From Vickermania ingenoplastis (taxonomy: Eukaryota; Euglenozoa; Kinetoplastea; Trypanosomatida; Trypanosomatidae), in assembly GCA_010157825.1 (NCBI GenBank), contig VFSE01000239.1, positions 248,001 to 312,000 on the forward strand: 64,000 bases of DNA, written 5' to 3'. Positions 8,837 to 18,796 of the stretch are shown here, piece by piece. A program made the position numbers and the translations under genes. Positions within the stretch are counted from its first letter, which is position 1. Each line of letters starts with the position of its first letter. The notes beneath the pieces were generated by a model. It ran no database searches, was not told where the DNA came from, and saw only the letters and a list, made by a program, of their open reading frames with translations.

Positions 8837-11800
8837 ATGCTTCCATTTCCTTTCCCTTATGCAGCGTCACCAGATACAGATCCGCTATGGCAGCCCCCCC
8901 AAGTCCTCACACGGAACTCCGCACAGCATTTTTTCCCGACAAGCGCCGCCCGCCATGGCGTTCCCCCAAGCGTGGCCAGCAGTGGAGGCTGGCAAACACC
9001 ACTCCGCCCTCCCGCCACGCCAACAGATCCCTGCAGCCGCTACCCACCCCCGCCACCGCCGGCAGAGCAGCCTCCCCCGAGGCTGTGGTACCTGCCGGAC
9101 GGCTCCACCTGCCCACACCGCGGCGCCCCCTCCCCCCTCTTCTCCTCCTCTTCTGCTCTGCACCCCACGCCAGGCGCAGGCAGCACTCGCGCCGGTCCAC
9201 TTCCTCTGCGTGGCGACTACTTCGCCGCATCGGGGCCCTGGCAGCCCCCAACGCCGTCCACAGAACGGTACAGAATACCTACCAGCGGAGCTCCTCCTCT
9301 TCATGGTGAGCACACGCAGCTCCGGTGCTGGGGACAGACACACAACCCTAGCGCTTGGCGCGATACCGCAGCAACGGAGCCGAACGAAACAGAGGATGAA
9401 GGAGATACAGAAGAAGAGAGCAGCGACGACGAGAGCGGCCTGGAGGACGCGGACCAGACCAGCCTGCGTACGCCACCTGGAAAGGGCCACCACCCCGCCT
9501 CCCATGCAGGCGATCGCCTAGGGAATGACGGCCGACGGCTCGACGCCGAGGCGGAGATACGCTGCTACGAGCAGGACCCGGATCTTATTCTTTCGTCTGC
9601 CTCACGCCTGCGGATGGCGTCGCGCTCGGCGCTTGCCCTTCCACTGGGCCCAATGATCGTGGACGGGCCGCACCAGCACGCACTGCATGGTAACGCGGGG
9701 GCACTCAAGGGGAACAGCGCACGAGTACACCAACTCTTTTCATCGTGCTTCACTTCACCGAGCGGGGGAGGAGAGGATGGGGGAAGAGGGTCACCGGGAT
9801 TTTCGCGCCATGCTCCGCCGCACCTCTGGCTGGAGCGCCCCCCTTCCCTTCTCCCCGGCGCGCTGGCGCCGCACTCCCACAGCGGCTGCCACGGATGCCC
9901 CCCGACCCCCACAGCTGGCGGCAGCGCCTCCCCGGCCTTCACCCCAGACTTCGCCACACAGTCGTACTGCGTCGCGGCCGTCGTACACAGCGGGTCCCGC
10001 AGCAAGGAGGTCGGCGTGGCGCTCTGCCACCTCCCCTCCCTCGCCATTTCCCTCTCCCAGTACAGCGACGGGTGCGGGTACAGCAAGACGATCTCACTGC
10101 TTATGACGAAGGACCCAGTGGAAATTTTGGTGCCCATCTCCGCCGCAGAGAGCCACTTCACCAAGACGCTGCTGCAGCACCTTCCAGACGACATAACGTT
10201 CACAGGGCTGCAGCGGTGCCTCTTTCACAGCGAGCGCGGGGTGCGACGCCTGCTGGAGCTACAGTCTGCCAGCGCTCCCTCGGCGGCGCCGTGCGGTGCC
10301 TCAGAGGGGGACGTCGCCGCCGCCGATCAACAGACGCGAAATGTTCCCCACACGAACAACATTGGCGAGATGGCGGTGACGGCGCAATTCCTTCAAGACT
10401 CCTCCGACCGCTATCTGTGCGTGGCGGCCGCGCACGCCCTGCTGCGCTACATGGAGTCGCTGCACGACGTTATATTTGCACCGCACTCCGTTCCGGTCCG
10501 CTACGTGCTGCTGGAGCACTTTGTTGAGATACCTAGGGCAGCGGCCCGGGCCCTGCAGATCATTCCAGCGGGCAGCGACAAGGCCGACAGATCCTCTGCG
10601 GCGGAGAGAGCTGGGCTGCGCACAACAACACTGATCGATGCGCTCCCGCGTGCCTGCACGGTGATGGGCCAGCGCTTTCTGCGAAGTGCGCTGCTGCAGC
10701 CGCTGCGGGACAAGGTGGGGATAGAGTGCCGCTACGATGTGGTGGCGTGGCTCCTCCAGCAACCTCATCGCCTTTTTGTGTTAAAGCAAGCCCTCAGTCT
10801 GTTGGGCCACGTGGACCTGGACCGGCTCAGCTCGGAGTTATGTATGGGGGGTAGTATGGCCAGGAGAGCGCCACAAGGCCGGCAAGATGGACACGGCGCT
10901 CCTACGACGCCTGCACAGGATGCCCGGCACCGGTCGCGGGTGCAGCTGCTGATGGACTACTGGGATGCGGTGAAGATATGCCGAACACTGTGTGGCCAGC
11001 TGGAGCATCTGCTGTCGCCCGATGCACAAGATCCTGGCTTCGTGCCGAAGAAGAGCACACCCGACACCCCGTTCCTTCTCTTTACGGCCCTCCGCACCCT
11101 TCAGAGCTGCGACTTGCCCGAAGTCCTGGCGGTCCTGCAGCAGCACCTGGATGAGTCCGTGCTGGCCCAGCGCAACGACCCCAAGTCCAACCCTCCCACC
11201 ACGGCGGCAGGGCCCAGAGGAGGACGGAGGAACAACGGGGGTCTGCGCCGGCCCACGACGGTGTCGATGGGTGCCGGGCCGGGCAGCCGCCGCGGTGTGG
11301 TTGAACCCAGAGGGGGCGGCGCTGGCCAGAAAGGGCGGGCCGTGGGGGCGTTGGGCCGAACGCGTGTGGATGTCTTCCACCTTTTGCGGCTTTCCTTTGC
11401 TGTGTTGGCGCCGAGCCAGCACAGTAGCCTCTCTGTACAGCGGCATCACCTAAGCACCATCTTGGGGCACATCACCGCCTACTGCGAGTCACTACAGCTC
11501 CAGTTTGACTTGCACACTCTCCGGCTGGAGCCGGACAGTGGGGGGCGGCTCTACCGGCTTTCCTACAATCAGAGAGAGGCGGACAAGGCCCTGCGGGCAC
11601 CCTTCACTCACCGCTTCGGCGGTGGGACATCGCACGTGACGTGCGCTGTTGAGATGTGGCGCTCCTTGCGCTGCGCTGCGGGGCAGCCGCGTGGGAGCTA
11701 CGGCCAGCCAGGTGATAACGACGATGACAACGAGGAGGAGGAGGAGGAGGAGAAGGAGGGCGTGGAGGGAAATCGGCCAACGGGCTTTGCAGGCTGCCGC

Positions 11801-13582
11801 CGCTTCCCCACCGTCCCTAGTGATGGCACAGCTCCTGCATCATTCGGTACAGGCAAGAAGCCAAACCCTGCCGCCCGTGTGTTCTGCACCACCGAGCAGC
11901 TGGATGTCCTCTGCGAGGACGCCTCACAGTCTCTCTCCATGATTCTAAAGGAGGAGGTGGAGGCTGCGGCGCCGCTCTTTGCGCTGCTCCAGGAGCGCAT
12001 CGGCCGCCTCCAGGCTTTGAGCGAGGCCATTGCGCTGCTCGACACCCTCCTCTCCTTCGCCCTTTTTTCTTCTAGCCAGCAGTGCCACCGCCCTGCGCTC
12101 ATTTCCCGCCAGAAAGTGCCTGTGTCAGGCACCAAACAGACAAGCCCCGTCACGAAGCAGCCGTCATCACCAGAAACGTCGCCTACCCTTCCATTGCCTC
12201 GCGTGGTTCTATACGAAGCACGGTATCCGGCAGTGCTGCCCACTAACCACAGCGGCAGTGGCTCCAGCACTCTCAACGGCCGGGCGCCACAGCCATGGAC
12301 AGCTGGCAGGGGCCGCACGGGACCTGTGCCGAACACGATTGCCTGGGGCGAGGAGGTAAAGTTGCTCGTCGTCACGGGGCCCAATATGGGCGGAAAAACG
12401 CTCCTGCTGCGGCAAGTGGGCCAGCTGCACGCCTTGGCCCAAAGCGGTTGCTTCATCCCTGTTGGCGCCCCTGTTATGGCGAGCGATCGTCGCAGGTTGC
12501 AGGCCGAAGAGGAGGACCCTGAGGATTGGGATGACACGGGAGAGGAGGAGCCGGAGCCGGACGAGGCAAGCAGCGCCGCACAAAACAGGGCGATGGAAGG
12601 CACTGGCGCCAGTGCTGCTTGCCGTGCTGCGTCCAGCCGCTCCACCACCACCACCATTTGCATTGTGGATCGCATCCTTGCCCATATCATGTGCGACGAT
12701 CTGCCGTGCGTCACGCAGTCCTCTTTCAAGCGAGAGCTGCTCGCCCTCGGGGAGCTCAGTCTCGCTGCGAGCAGCGACAGCCTCGTCCTCCTCGACGAGC
12801 TCGGCCGCTCCACGAGAACCACGGAGGGATTTGCACTGGCGTGGGCCACCGCATTGTTTCTCCGCCAGCGCGGCTGCCGGGCGGTGATGACTACGCACTT
12901 CGCGGGGCTCACCGCCCTCAGCCAGCTCTACAGCGATGTAGAGAACCGACACTTCTCCCTCATGACGACCACCACCAGCCGCAGCCGGGGCGGCCCGGGG
13001 CAGGGGGGGCCCATGACAGTGCTGTCCTGCGCCTACCGCCTCTTTCCGGGGCCGTGCCAGGCAAAGGGGCAGCACTATGGGCTGGAGCTTGCCCGCCGGC
13101 TGCAGCTGCTGCCCAGCGTCACCGAAGGGGCATTTTTCCTCTGTTCCGCCGAAGAGGCCGCAGCGCTGAAGCAACAAGAAGTGCGAGAAGAAGGAAAAGA
13201 AAAGGCGGTAGAGCAAAGAAAAGGGGCGACACCAAACCTTCTCACCTGCGCAGCGACAGAGCAGGCAGCTGCGGACCTTGCAGCAGGTCCCGGCATCGGT
13301 GAGACGGCTGCGGCTCACAGCGGCAATGGCTGTTTGAGACCCACCGAGTTCCCCTGCGCTTCCACCCCCGCCCCTCCACCCGCTGCCTTGTGCTCCTTAC
13401 TCTTCTCTGCTGGGCCTCGCCACTCGGCTAGCCGAGGATCGGATCGGACGCGCTGCTTCTCTCCCTCGGCCCAACCACCTCTTCCCGCATCCTCTCCAGC
13501 CTCTTCTCCGTGGCAGAAGCGGCTGGAGAGGACGCGCAGTCCCAGCAGCGGCGGCGCAAAGGAACCACTCATCGCGGCATGA
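8837..13582 (+). CDS. MSH4: MSH4, meiotic MutS homologue (enlarged)
   Basis: 1581 residues from the first ATG. The first ~375 residues are Pro/Ser-rich and acidic low complexity. The MutS connector follows (EVGVALCHLPSLAISLSQYSDG, near residue 385), then core and lever regions (RYLCVAAAHALLRYMESL; TLIDALPRACTVMGQRFLRS), and an ATPase with Walker A GPNMGGKT (about 1181-1188) and Walker B LVLLDELGRST (about 1315-1325). The segments YSDVENRHF and YRLFPG...HYGLELARRL place it with MSH4 rather than MSH2, MSH3, MSH5 or MSH6, and the mismatch-recognition domain I is absent, as in MSH4. MSH4 pairs with MSH5 to stabilise meiotic crossover intermediates. Human MSH4 has 936 residues; the extra length comes from the N-terminal tail, low-complexity inserts (near 790-850 and 955-1000), an acidic insert inside the ATPase and a C-terminal tail of ~145 residues. 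The usual Gly after DELGR is Ser here. Confidence 0.9.
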   Translation: MLPFPFPYAASPDTDPLWQPPQVLTRNSAQHFFPTSAARHGVPPSVASSGGWQTPLRPPATPTDPCSRYPPPPPPAEQPPPRLWYLPDGSTCPHRGAPSPLFSSSSALHPTPGAGSTRAGPLPLRGDYFAASGPWQPPTPSTERYRIPTSGAPPLHGEHTQLRCWGQTHNPSAWRDTAATEPNETEDEGDTEEESSDDESGLEDADQTSLRTPPGKGHHPASHAGDRLGNDGRRLDAEAEIRCYEQDPDLILSSASRLRMASRSALALPLGPMIVDGPHQHALHGNAGALKGNSARVHQLFSSCFTSPSGGGEDGGRGSPGFSRHAPPHLWLERPPSLLPGALAPHSHSGCHGCPPTPTAGGSASPAFTPDFATQSYCVAAVVHSGSRSKEVGVALCHLPSLAISLSQYSDGCGYSKTISLLMTKDPVEILVPISAAESHFTKTLLQHLPDDITFTGLQRCLFHSERGVRRLLELQSASAPSAAPCGASEGDVAAADQQTRNVPHTNNIGEMAVTAQFLQDSSDRYLCVAAAHALLRYMESLHDVIFAPHSVPVRYVLLEHFVEIPRAAARALQIIPAGSDKADRSSAAERAGLRTTTLIDALPRACTVMGQRFLRSALLQPLRDKVGIECRYDVVAWLLQQPHRLFVLKQALSLLGHVDLDRLSSELCMGGSMARRAPQGRQDGHGAPTTPAQDARHRSRVQLLMDYWDAVKICRTLCGQLEHLLSPDAQDPGFVPKKSTPDTPFLLFTALRTLQSCDLPEVLAVLQQHLDESVLAQRNDPKSNPPTTAAGPRGGRRNNGGLRRPTTVSMGAGPGSRRGVVEPRGGGAGQKGRAVGALGRTRVDVFHLLRLSFAVLAPSQHSSLSVQRHHLSTILGHITAYCESLQLQFDLHTLRLEPDSGGRLYRLSYNQREADKALRAPFTHRFGGGTSHVTCAVEMWRSLRCAAGQPRGSYGQPGDNDDDNEEEEEEEKEGVEGNRPTGFAGCRRFPTVPSDGTAPASFGTGKKPNPAARVFCTTEQLDVLCEDASQSLSMILKEEVEAAAPLFALLQERIGRLQALSEAIALLDTLLSFALFSSSQQCHRPALISRQKVPVSGTKQTSPVTKQPSSPETSPTLPLPRVVLYEARYPAVLPTNHSGSGSSTLNGRAPQPWTAGRGRTGPVPNTIAWGEEVKLLVVTGPNMGGKTLLLRQVGQLHALAQSGCFIPVGAPVMASDRRRLQAEEEDPEDWDDTGEEEPEPDEASSAAQNRAMEGTGASAACRAASSRSTTTTICIVDRILAHIMCDDLPCVTQSSFKRELLALGELSLAASSDSLVLLDELGRSTRTTEGFALAWATALFLRQRGCRAVMTTHFAGLTALSQLYSDVENRHFSLMTTTTSRSRGGPGQGGPMTVLSCAYRLFPGPCQAKGQHYGLELARRLQLLPSVTEGAFFLCSAEEAAALKQQEVREEGKEKAVEQRKGATPNLLTCAATEQAAADLAAGPGIGETAAAHSGNGCLRPTEFPCASTPAPPPAALCSLLFSAGPRHSASRGSDRTRCFSPSAQPPLPASSPASSPWQKRLERTRSPSSGGAKEPLIAA

Positions 13583-14209
13583 ACGCCCCCGGGGTGCCCG
13601 CCCGCCATCTACGGAAATAACTCCCTCTTCTCTCCAGGCCTTTATTATTCGCTTCGTCTCCAATCTGCACGTCGAAGAAGTATAACTCGTGTGCGCTCGT
13701 GTACCATCGGGGCTCTTCTACCACCAGCCTTCTTTTTTGTCTACTGCTTTTCGCTGCTATTTCACTTCACTCGGTGTGACTGCGCTTCACGCCGCTCTCA
13801 TCTCAAATTTCCTCTTCACAACGCGAGAAAGCGTGACGCTCCAACATGAAAAGTAAGAGAAAGCTTTCTCACGGTTCGCACCATCCCCTCCTCACTCCGC
13901 TGCGCTCTCTCTCTCTCTCTTTCTCCTCTATCACCCACTCTCTTTTTAATTTCCTTTATCTTTTATCATTACTTATGTGTGCGCGGCACACGTGACGGAC
14001 GAGACGTAGCAGTACACACGTGACTCCTCGACGAAGGGCGTCATTCACGAGGCTATAATCCCTTTCATTCGTATCGCTGCCAAGTGAGACCTTTGTCCAG
14101 CGCGACACTCAACTCTTGCCCTTCTGGTACAGCCCAGCACGGCACAGCATACCATAGAAGACCTGCACATTCGCCTCTTGTCTGCAGTGCCCGCATAGAA
14201 GCAGCTAAC
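13583..14209. other. Intergenic spacer
   Basis: 627 bases. A CT run at about 13907-13925 is followed by further pyrimidine-rich sequence and several AG dinucleotides before the next start. No gene is seen. Confidence 0.55.
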
Positions 14210-17200
14210 ATGCTGGGAGAGGTGCGCCGGACGGCCGAGGATCTGGCCAACGCCATTGTGGACTACCACATGACTCTACGGCAGCAGTTCCCCGTCCCGA
14301 CGGTTCTCCCGCCCAACTCTCCTAGAACATCCCCGCGAGGCCCGAGACCCACCACTGCCACCGGAGGTCGTGCCTTACCCAACACCGCAGGGAGCCCAGG
14401 CGCTGGAAAGCCCGCGCCCCCTCCAGCTGCCTTTTCTGCAGAGGAAACACAATCCCAGCCTTCCGCCGCCGCGGGGGTGGGAGGCTCGACCCGCCGTACC
14501 CCCTCCGCCATTGATGCTGCCGACCCCGCCGCCCCCACTTCCTCCGCCCTCTCCCCCGCTGCCCTCGCTGCCGGCCGACCTGCAGGCGGCGATGGATGCG
14601 CTCATGGCGCTCGCCTGCTACTGGCACGGGGCCCTCGAGTGGCTCGAGTGGTTCCTGACGATGGAGGTGCCTCTGCTGCCCGCCTCGCGCCCGGCACCGC
14701 AGCTGCTCCACCAGCTCAGCTTCCGGCACATTGTGGCGCTCCTGCGCCTGATGAAGGAGGTGGACCCCCGGCCCCCCCCGGAATCTATGTCGGGCGGCGG
14801 GTCTCAGCAGGAGCGCCTAGAGGCGCGGCACTACAGCCTCTCTGGCCAGCCCCTCGCAGACTCCCATCTGACACTCACTCGTGCACCTGGTGCCCCGGGC
14901 GCACGGCAGCGAATCGACGCTGATAGGCACGAGGTGCCGTCGGCTTCCTATTCACAGCAGCCGCAGCAGCAGCAGAACGGAGTCCCAGGGAGCAGCCCGG
15001 CCGGGGCTGCTGGCGTCGCGCCGCCCCCCGGGGGCCGGGGGGGGTACGAGTGCCCTCCAGGCGGCTGTGGGGCAGACGTGCACGCTGGTAGAGGTGTGGA
15101 AGAACGCGGCGTCGTGCTACTTTCTCTGGCCGCTTGAACAGCAGAATGCCTCCGCCTACCCGCGACACGAGCTCGAGCAGCGGCAGAATTGCATGCGACT
15201 ACTCCTCCAACCCCATCTCGACCACCCGGTGGCGAGGGCCCTCCAGCGCCACTTCCGCACGATGCTGCTCTGGATTGAGAATGAGGTCTGTGATTTAGAA
15301 TCAGACGGCGGAGACCTCGGCTGGGGCCGCGTGGTGCGCCATACCAGCATTCCCTCTCTGCTGCCCCCATCCGCCATCCCGGAGCAGCAGCAGGACGGCC
15401 CGGGCGGCAGCGCACAGCCTGGAGCAGCAGGGAGGAGCTCCAGCAGGCCGGCGGGCTCCACGCCCTCTCCCTTCCACCCCGCCCTCCCCGGGGCTCACCC
15501 GCGGCTGGCAGGTATCCTCTGCGAAGTGCATCGCCGGTGCTTCCGGCTACTGCAGGAGGCGTATGAGGGAACGGGGTACACACAGCGGGTGCAGCGCATG
15601 ACCCAGCTGGTCTTCCGTGCGCTGAACGCCTACAACGATGCCCTCTACCTTGGGGTGCGGCTTCCAGACGCCTCTGCGGCGGCGTCCGGCAGCGGCGCAC
15701 TTCCCAGCAGGAGTCGGTCCTCTGTAGCCTTGTCGCCAGGGCCGGCGGCCTACGCCCCGCCGCCTGCCGCGCCGCTCTCCTCCACAGAAATTTCCCAGCC
15801 GAATTCTTCAACGAAGAGTGATCACAACAACTCTTCTGCCACCGGACAGGGAGATGTAGAACAAGGTGGCGAAACACAGCGCACACAGCTGTATGCCCGC
15901 CGCGCTGTGGAGCTCAGCCGGCGAGCGCTCGCCTTCGCTGATTCCCATAGCCGACGGCTTGGGGCCTTTGAGGAACGCGGTGAGCTGGGCTCTGAACAGG
16001 GGTCCGGGTCCTTCAAACGCCGCAACGTGATTACAGAAGGAAGGGAGAAGGATATGATCCAGCTGCTGCGCCTTCTCGCTGAGATGCCGCTGTGGCTGGA
16101 GAGCTACACCACGCAGCTGCAGCAGTCCTCCGTGTTCGGCAGCGGGGACCACGTGCCGCGCAATGACTCTATCGCCTCCTCCGTGACTGCGGGAGCGGCC
16201 GGGACGCTTGTGCCTGGCGGTGTCGTGGTGAATGTCCCCAGCGGCGGCACCAGCACTGGCGCCCTGCCCATTGCCCCCGCCAACGGCCCTCCCGACGAGA
16301 TATTGGTCACACCCGGTGTTGTTCAATTTCTGGGCCGCCAGCACAGCGCCATGCTGGTGCATGTGAAGGAGATGAACGAACGCCCGGAGTGCATGTCGTG
16401 CAGTATGACCAACTTCATTCTTCTCTGTGCCGGGGCCCTTCGCAGCTTCGTTTTGATCGTCCACCCCGCTGCGGGGCAGACGAATGCGGCCGCAGGGTTG
16501 GCGCCGCGCTCTAACGCGAGCTTCGAAAGCAGTGTCCTGAGGCGGAGCATGAGCCTGCGGAGCAACGCCCCACTGACGTCCTTCTCCAACACGGAGATTC
16601 GGGGCTACAAGACGATGACGTACGAGGAGCGGCAGAAGAAGGAGAGGGCCAAGAAACAGCAGCAAGCCGCGGCCATGCAAGCGCCGAGCAATGGGGGTGC
16701 CCACCAGGGGATCGTAGCACAAAACAATGACGGCGGCGTGGGGCCAGACAAGCCCCTTCTCTGCAACGAGCTGCTGGCGGGCATGCCTCCACCAAAGGAA
16801 CCGCTTATTTTCTCCCCCGCACCGCTCTTTCACCTCTTGTCTATTGTGCACCGCAGCGTGAGCCTCGGCCACCCCGAGCTGCAGAGGTTGACCTTGGCGG
16901 TGTACCTCGCTGCCGTAGCGTACCAGCGAAGCCTCTACGACGTGCGCACCAGTCGAGGTCGGCCTGGCCCGGGACAGACCCAATCACAGCCTACTCCAGC
17001 GACGGAGGCCAACCCGAAGGCCGCTTCGAACCCCTCGGAAAGGAATGAAGATGGCGCTGCAGAACTGCCGTTGGGGAACACCTTTTCAGCCCCCGTCACA
17101 GCTCCGCTTCCCGACTGCCTCGCGCCGCTGAACCGGGCGATTCACCTCGTGAGCGTGCGGGCCGAGCTAACGTGCCTGCTGAAGAGGCAGCTTCGCCCTC

Positions 17201-18126
17201 ACGCCAGGGCGCTCATGGGCCTGACAGAAGTATTTACGTGGGTGGCGGCCCCGGCCCCGCCGGCGCAGCACGCGCTGCTGCAGCCGAACTTCCCGCCGCA
17301 GCAGCACCTGTTGCTCTTCTCGGCTTTGGCCGACGTCCGGGCACAGCTGTACGAGCTCCGGGGTATGTGCAAGTCGGTGTCGATCAGCTGCCTCCCCGAC
17401 CAGCTGACGGCTGACGGGCAGCGCCGAGTCTTCGGAGACTGGGATACGCAGCGGCGCATCCAGTGGGCCGCCAACCACTTCTGGTGGGCCTCGGCAGTGG
17501 AGGAGAGCGCCGTATTCCTTGTCCGCTCCGAGCTGCCGGCGCTGGCCGCCATGGCACCGCACGCCCACACGGGGTCCAGCTCTACATTGGACCTGGTGCC
17601 GTGGGGCGCGTGGCACCTCCCCCCGGCACCCAGTGTCACCCCCGTACGCGCCGACAACAGCTTCGGCAACAGCAATCAGTACTTCCCGCCAGCGTCGATT
17701 CAAAAGAAGTCCGTGCTGCCGCAGAGCGGTCCGGCGCAGCCAGCAGACGTTGCGATCCCCTCAACAGCAAACTCCCGCACGATACCAGCCCCGCCGTCGC
17801 GTACGAACTTCCCCTCTGGGTCCCCAACACCGCCGTCGGCCAAACGTCAGACGTACACCAACCCATGGGAGCTCCCCACCTCCAGCCGTACCCCGCAGGC
17901 CACGACCACGGCGCCCCCGGAGATGGCCAGCCATGCTGCTCCATCCCCCCTGCTGACCAACACCTCTGTGGGGAGCACCGCTGCGGGAACACCGCGGATT
18001 GACCTGGCCTACACATCGCCCTTCGCCACTGTCACCACCCAGGCCCCATCGCACAACTTCGACATCGCCCCTCAGCCGGGAGGGTCGCCATGGAGCCCAC
18101 CGACGGTTCAGCTGTCCACGGTGTAG
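14210..18126 (+). CDS. Large unrecognised protein; reading frame changes twice in this sequence
   Basis: Coding character runs through three frames in order. An ATG at 14210 opens MLGEVRRTAEDLANAIVDYH, helical and gene-like. By about 14570 the coding-like frame is the next one (LPADLQAAMDALMALACYWH..., then LLHQLSFRHIVALLRLMKEV). From about 15050 to the stop it is the third frame (TLVEVWKNAASCYFLWPLEQ onward, about 1020 residues). Both steps are +1. The second step lies next to a C6 and a G8 run (15024-15044); the first lies somewhere in GC-rich proline-coding sequence at 14370-14600. If continuous, the protein would be about 1300 residues. Helical, cysteine-containing segments (ERPECMSCSMTNFILLCAGAL, ~16380) alternate with Pro/Ser linkers. 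I do not recognise the family. Without the steps, the only ATG-started product of the long frame would begin at 15193. Confidence 0.6.
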
Positions 18127-18796
18127 CCCTTTACGGTCCCAGGGTAGTCGAGGCGGCAGTGTTTCTTGGGCTCATCCCGTTGTTTGCTCTTTATAACGAA
18201 CGCAGATGAGGTGAAAGACCGTGACTGCTTGTTCCGCTTTGGTGGCCCCAGGACTATTTTGCCAGCGAAACTAACGAACGAACGCTTCCTACCCATGGAG
18301 GGAAAACATATATAGAAATACATAGAGCTGCAGAGATGCGCACTAGTGAAGAAAGAACCTCTTGGGTCTCTCGAGGGATTCACGTGGTCTTTTCCTCGCT
18401 CATCATGGAGGAACCGGAGTCGAGCGCTGCCCTTCTTCATTGTTCTCTTCCAACTACCCCAGAGACACACAAAATGCCCATTGCTTTATGGTGTGATATA
18501 TCTGCGTAATGGCTAGTCTCGGCATCCACCTCTCACCATGAATGTGTTCCTCCTGGACTTTATGCCCGCATCCGTCACACGCTCTCGCTCTCGTTCCCTT
18601 CTCTTTTTGCCTACCCGAATAGCCTCCCTCTTAGCACGACGCTCTGGTCACTGCGCCTCCAGCCTCTACTTAGTACAAGTGCGTTTTTGGTTTTGCTGTT
18701 CGTCCCTTGTGGCAGATGCTGACACACCCTCTAGAAGTGTTGTAGATCACACTCAGGGCACAACCCTTCTTCTTTCTTCAATATTTCCCTCACCCC
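18127..18796. other. Intergenic spacer
   Basis: 670 bases. A pyrimidine-rich stretch near 18590-18625 and another just before 18790 (CTTCTTTCTTCAATATTTCCCTC) suit trans-splicing of the next gene. Frames in this region are pyrimidine-driven and not convincing. Confidence 0.55.

Noticed and set aside
12209-13318. 369-residue minus frame
   Set aside because: Antisense to the MSH4 ATPase domain, whose motifs are clear on the + strand.
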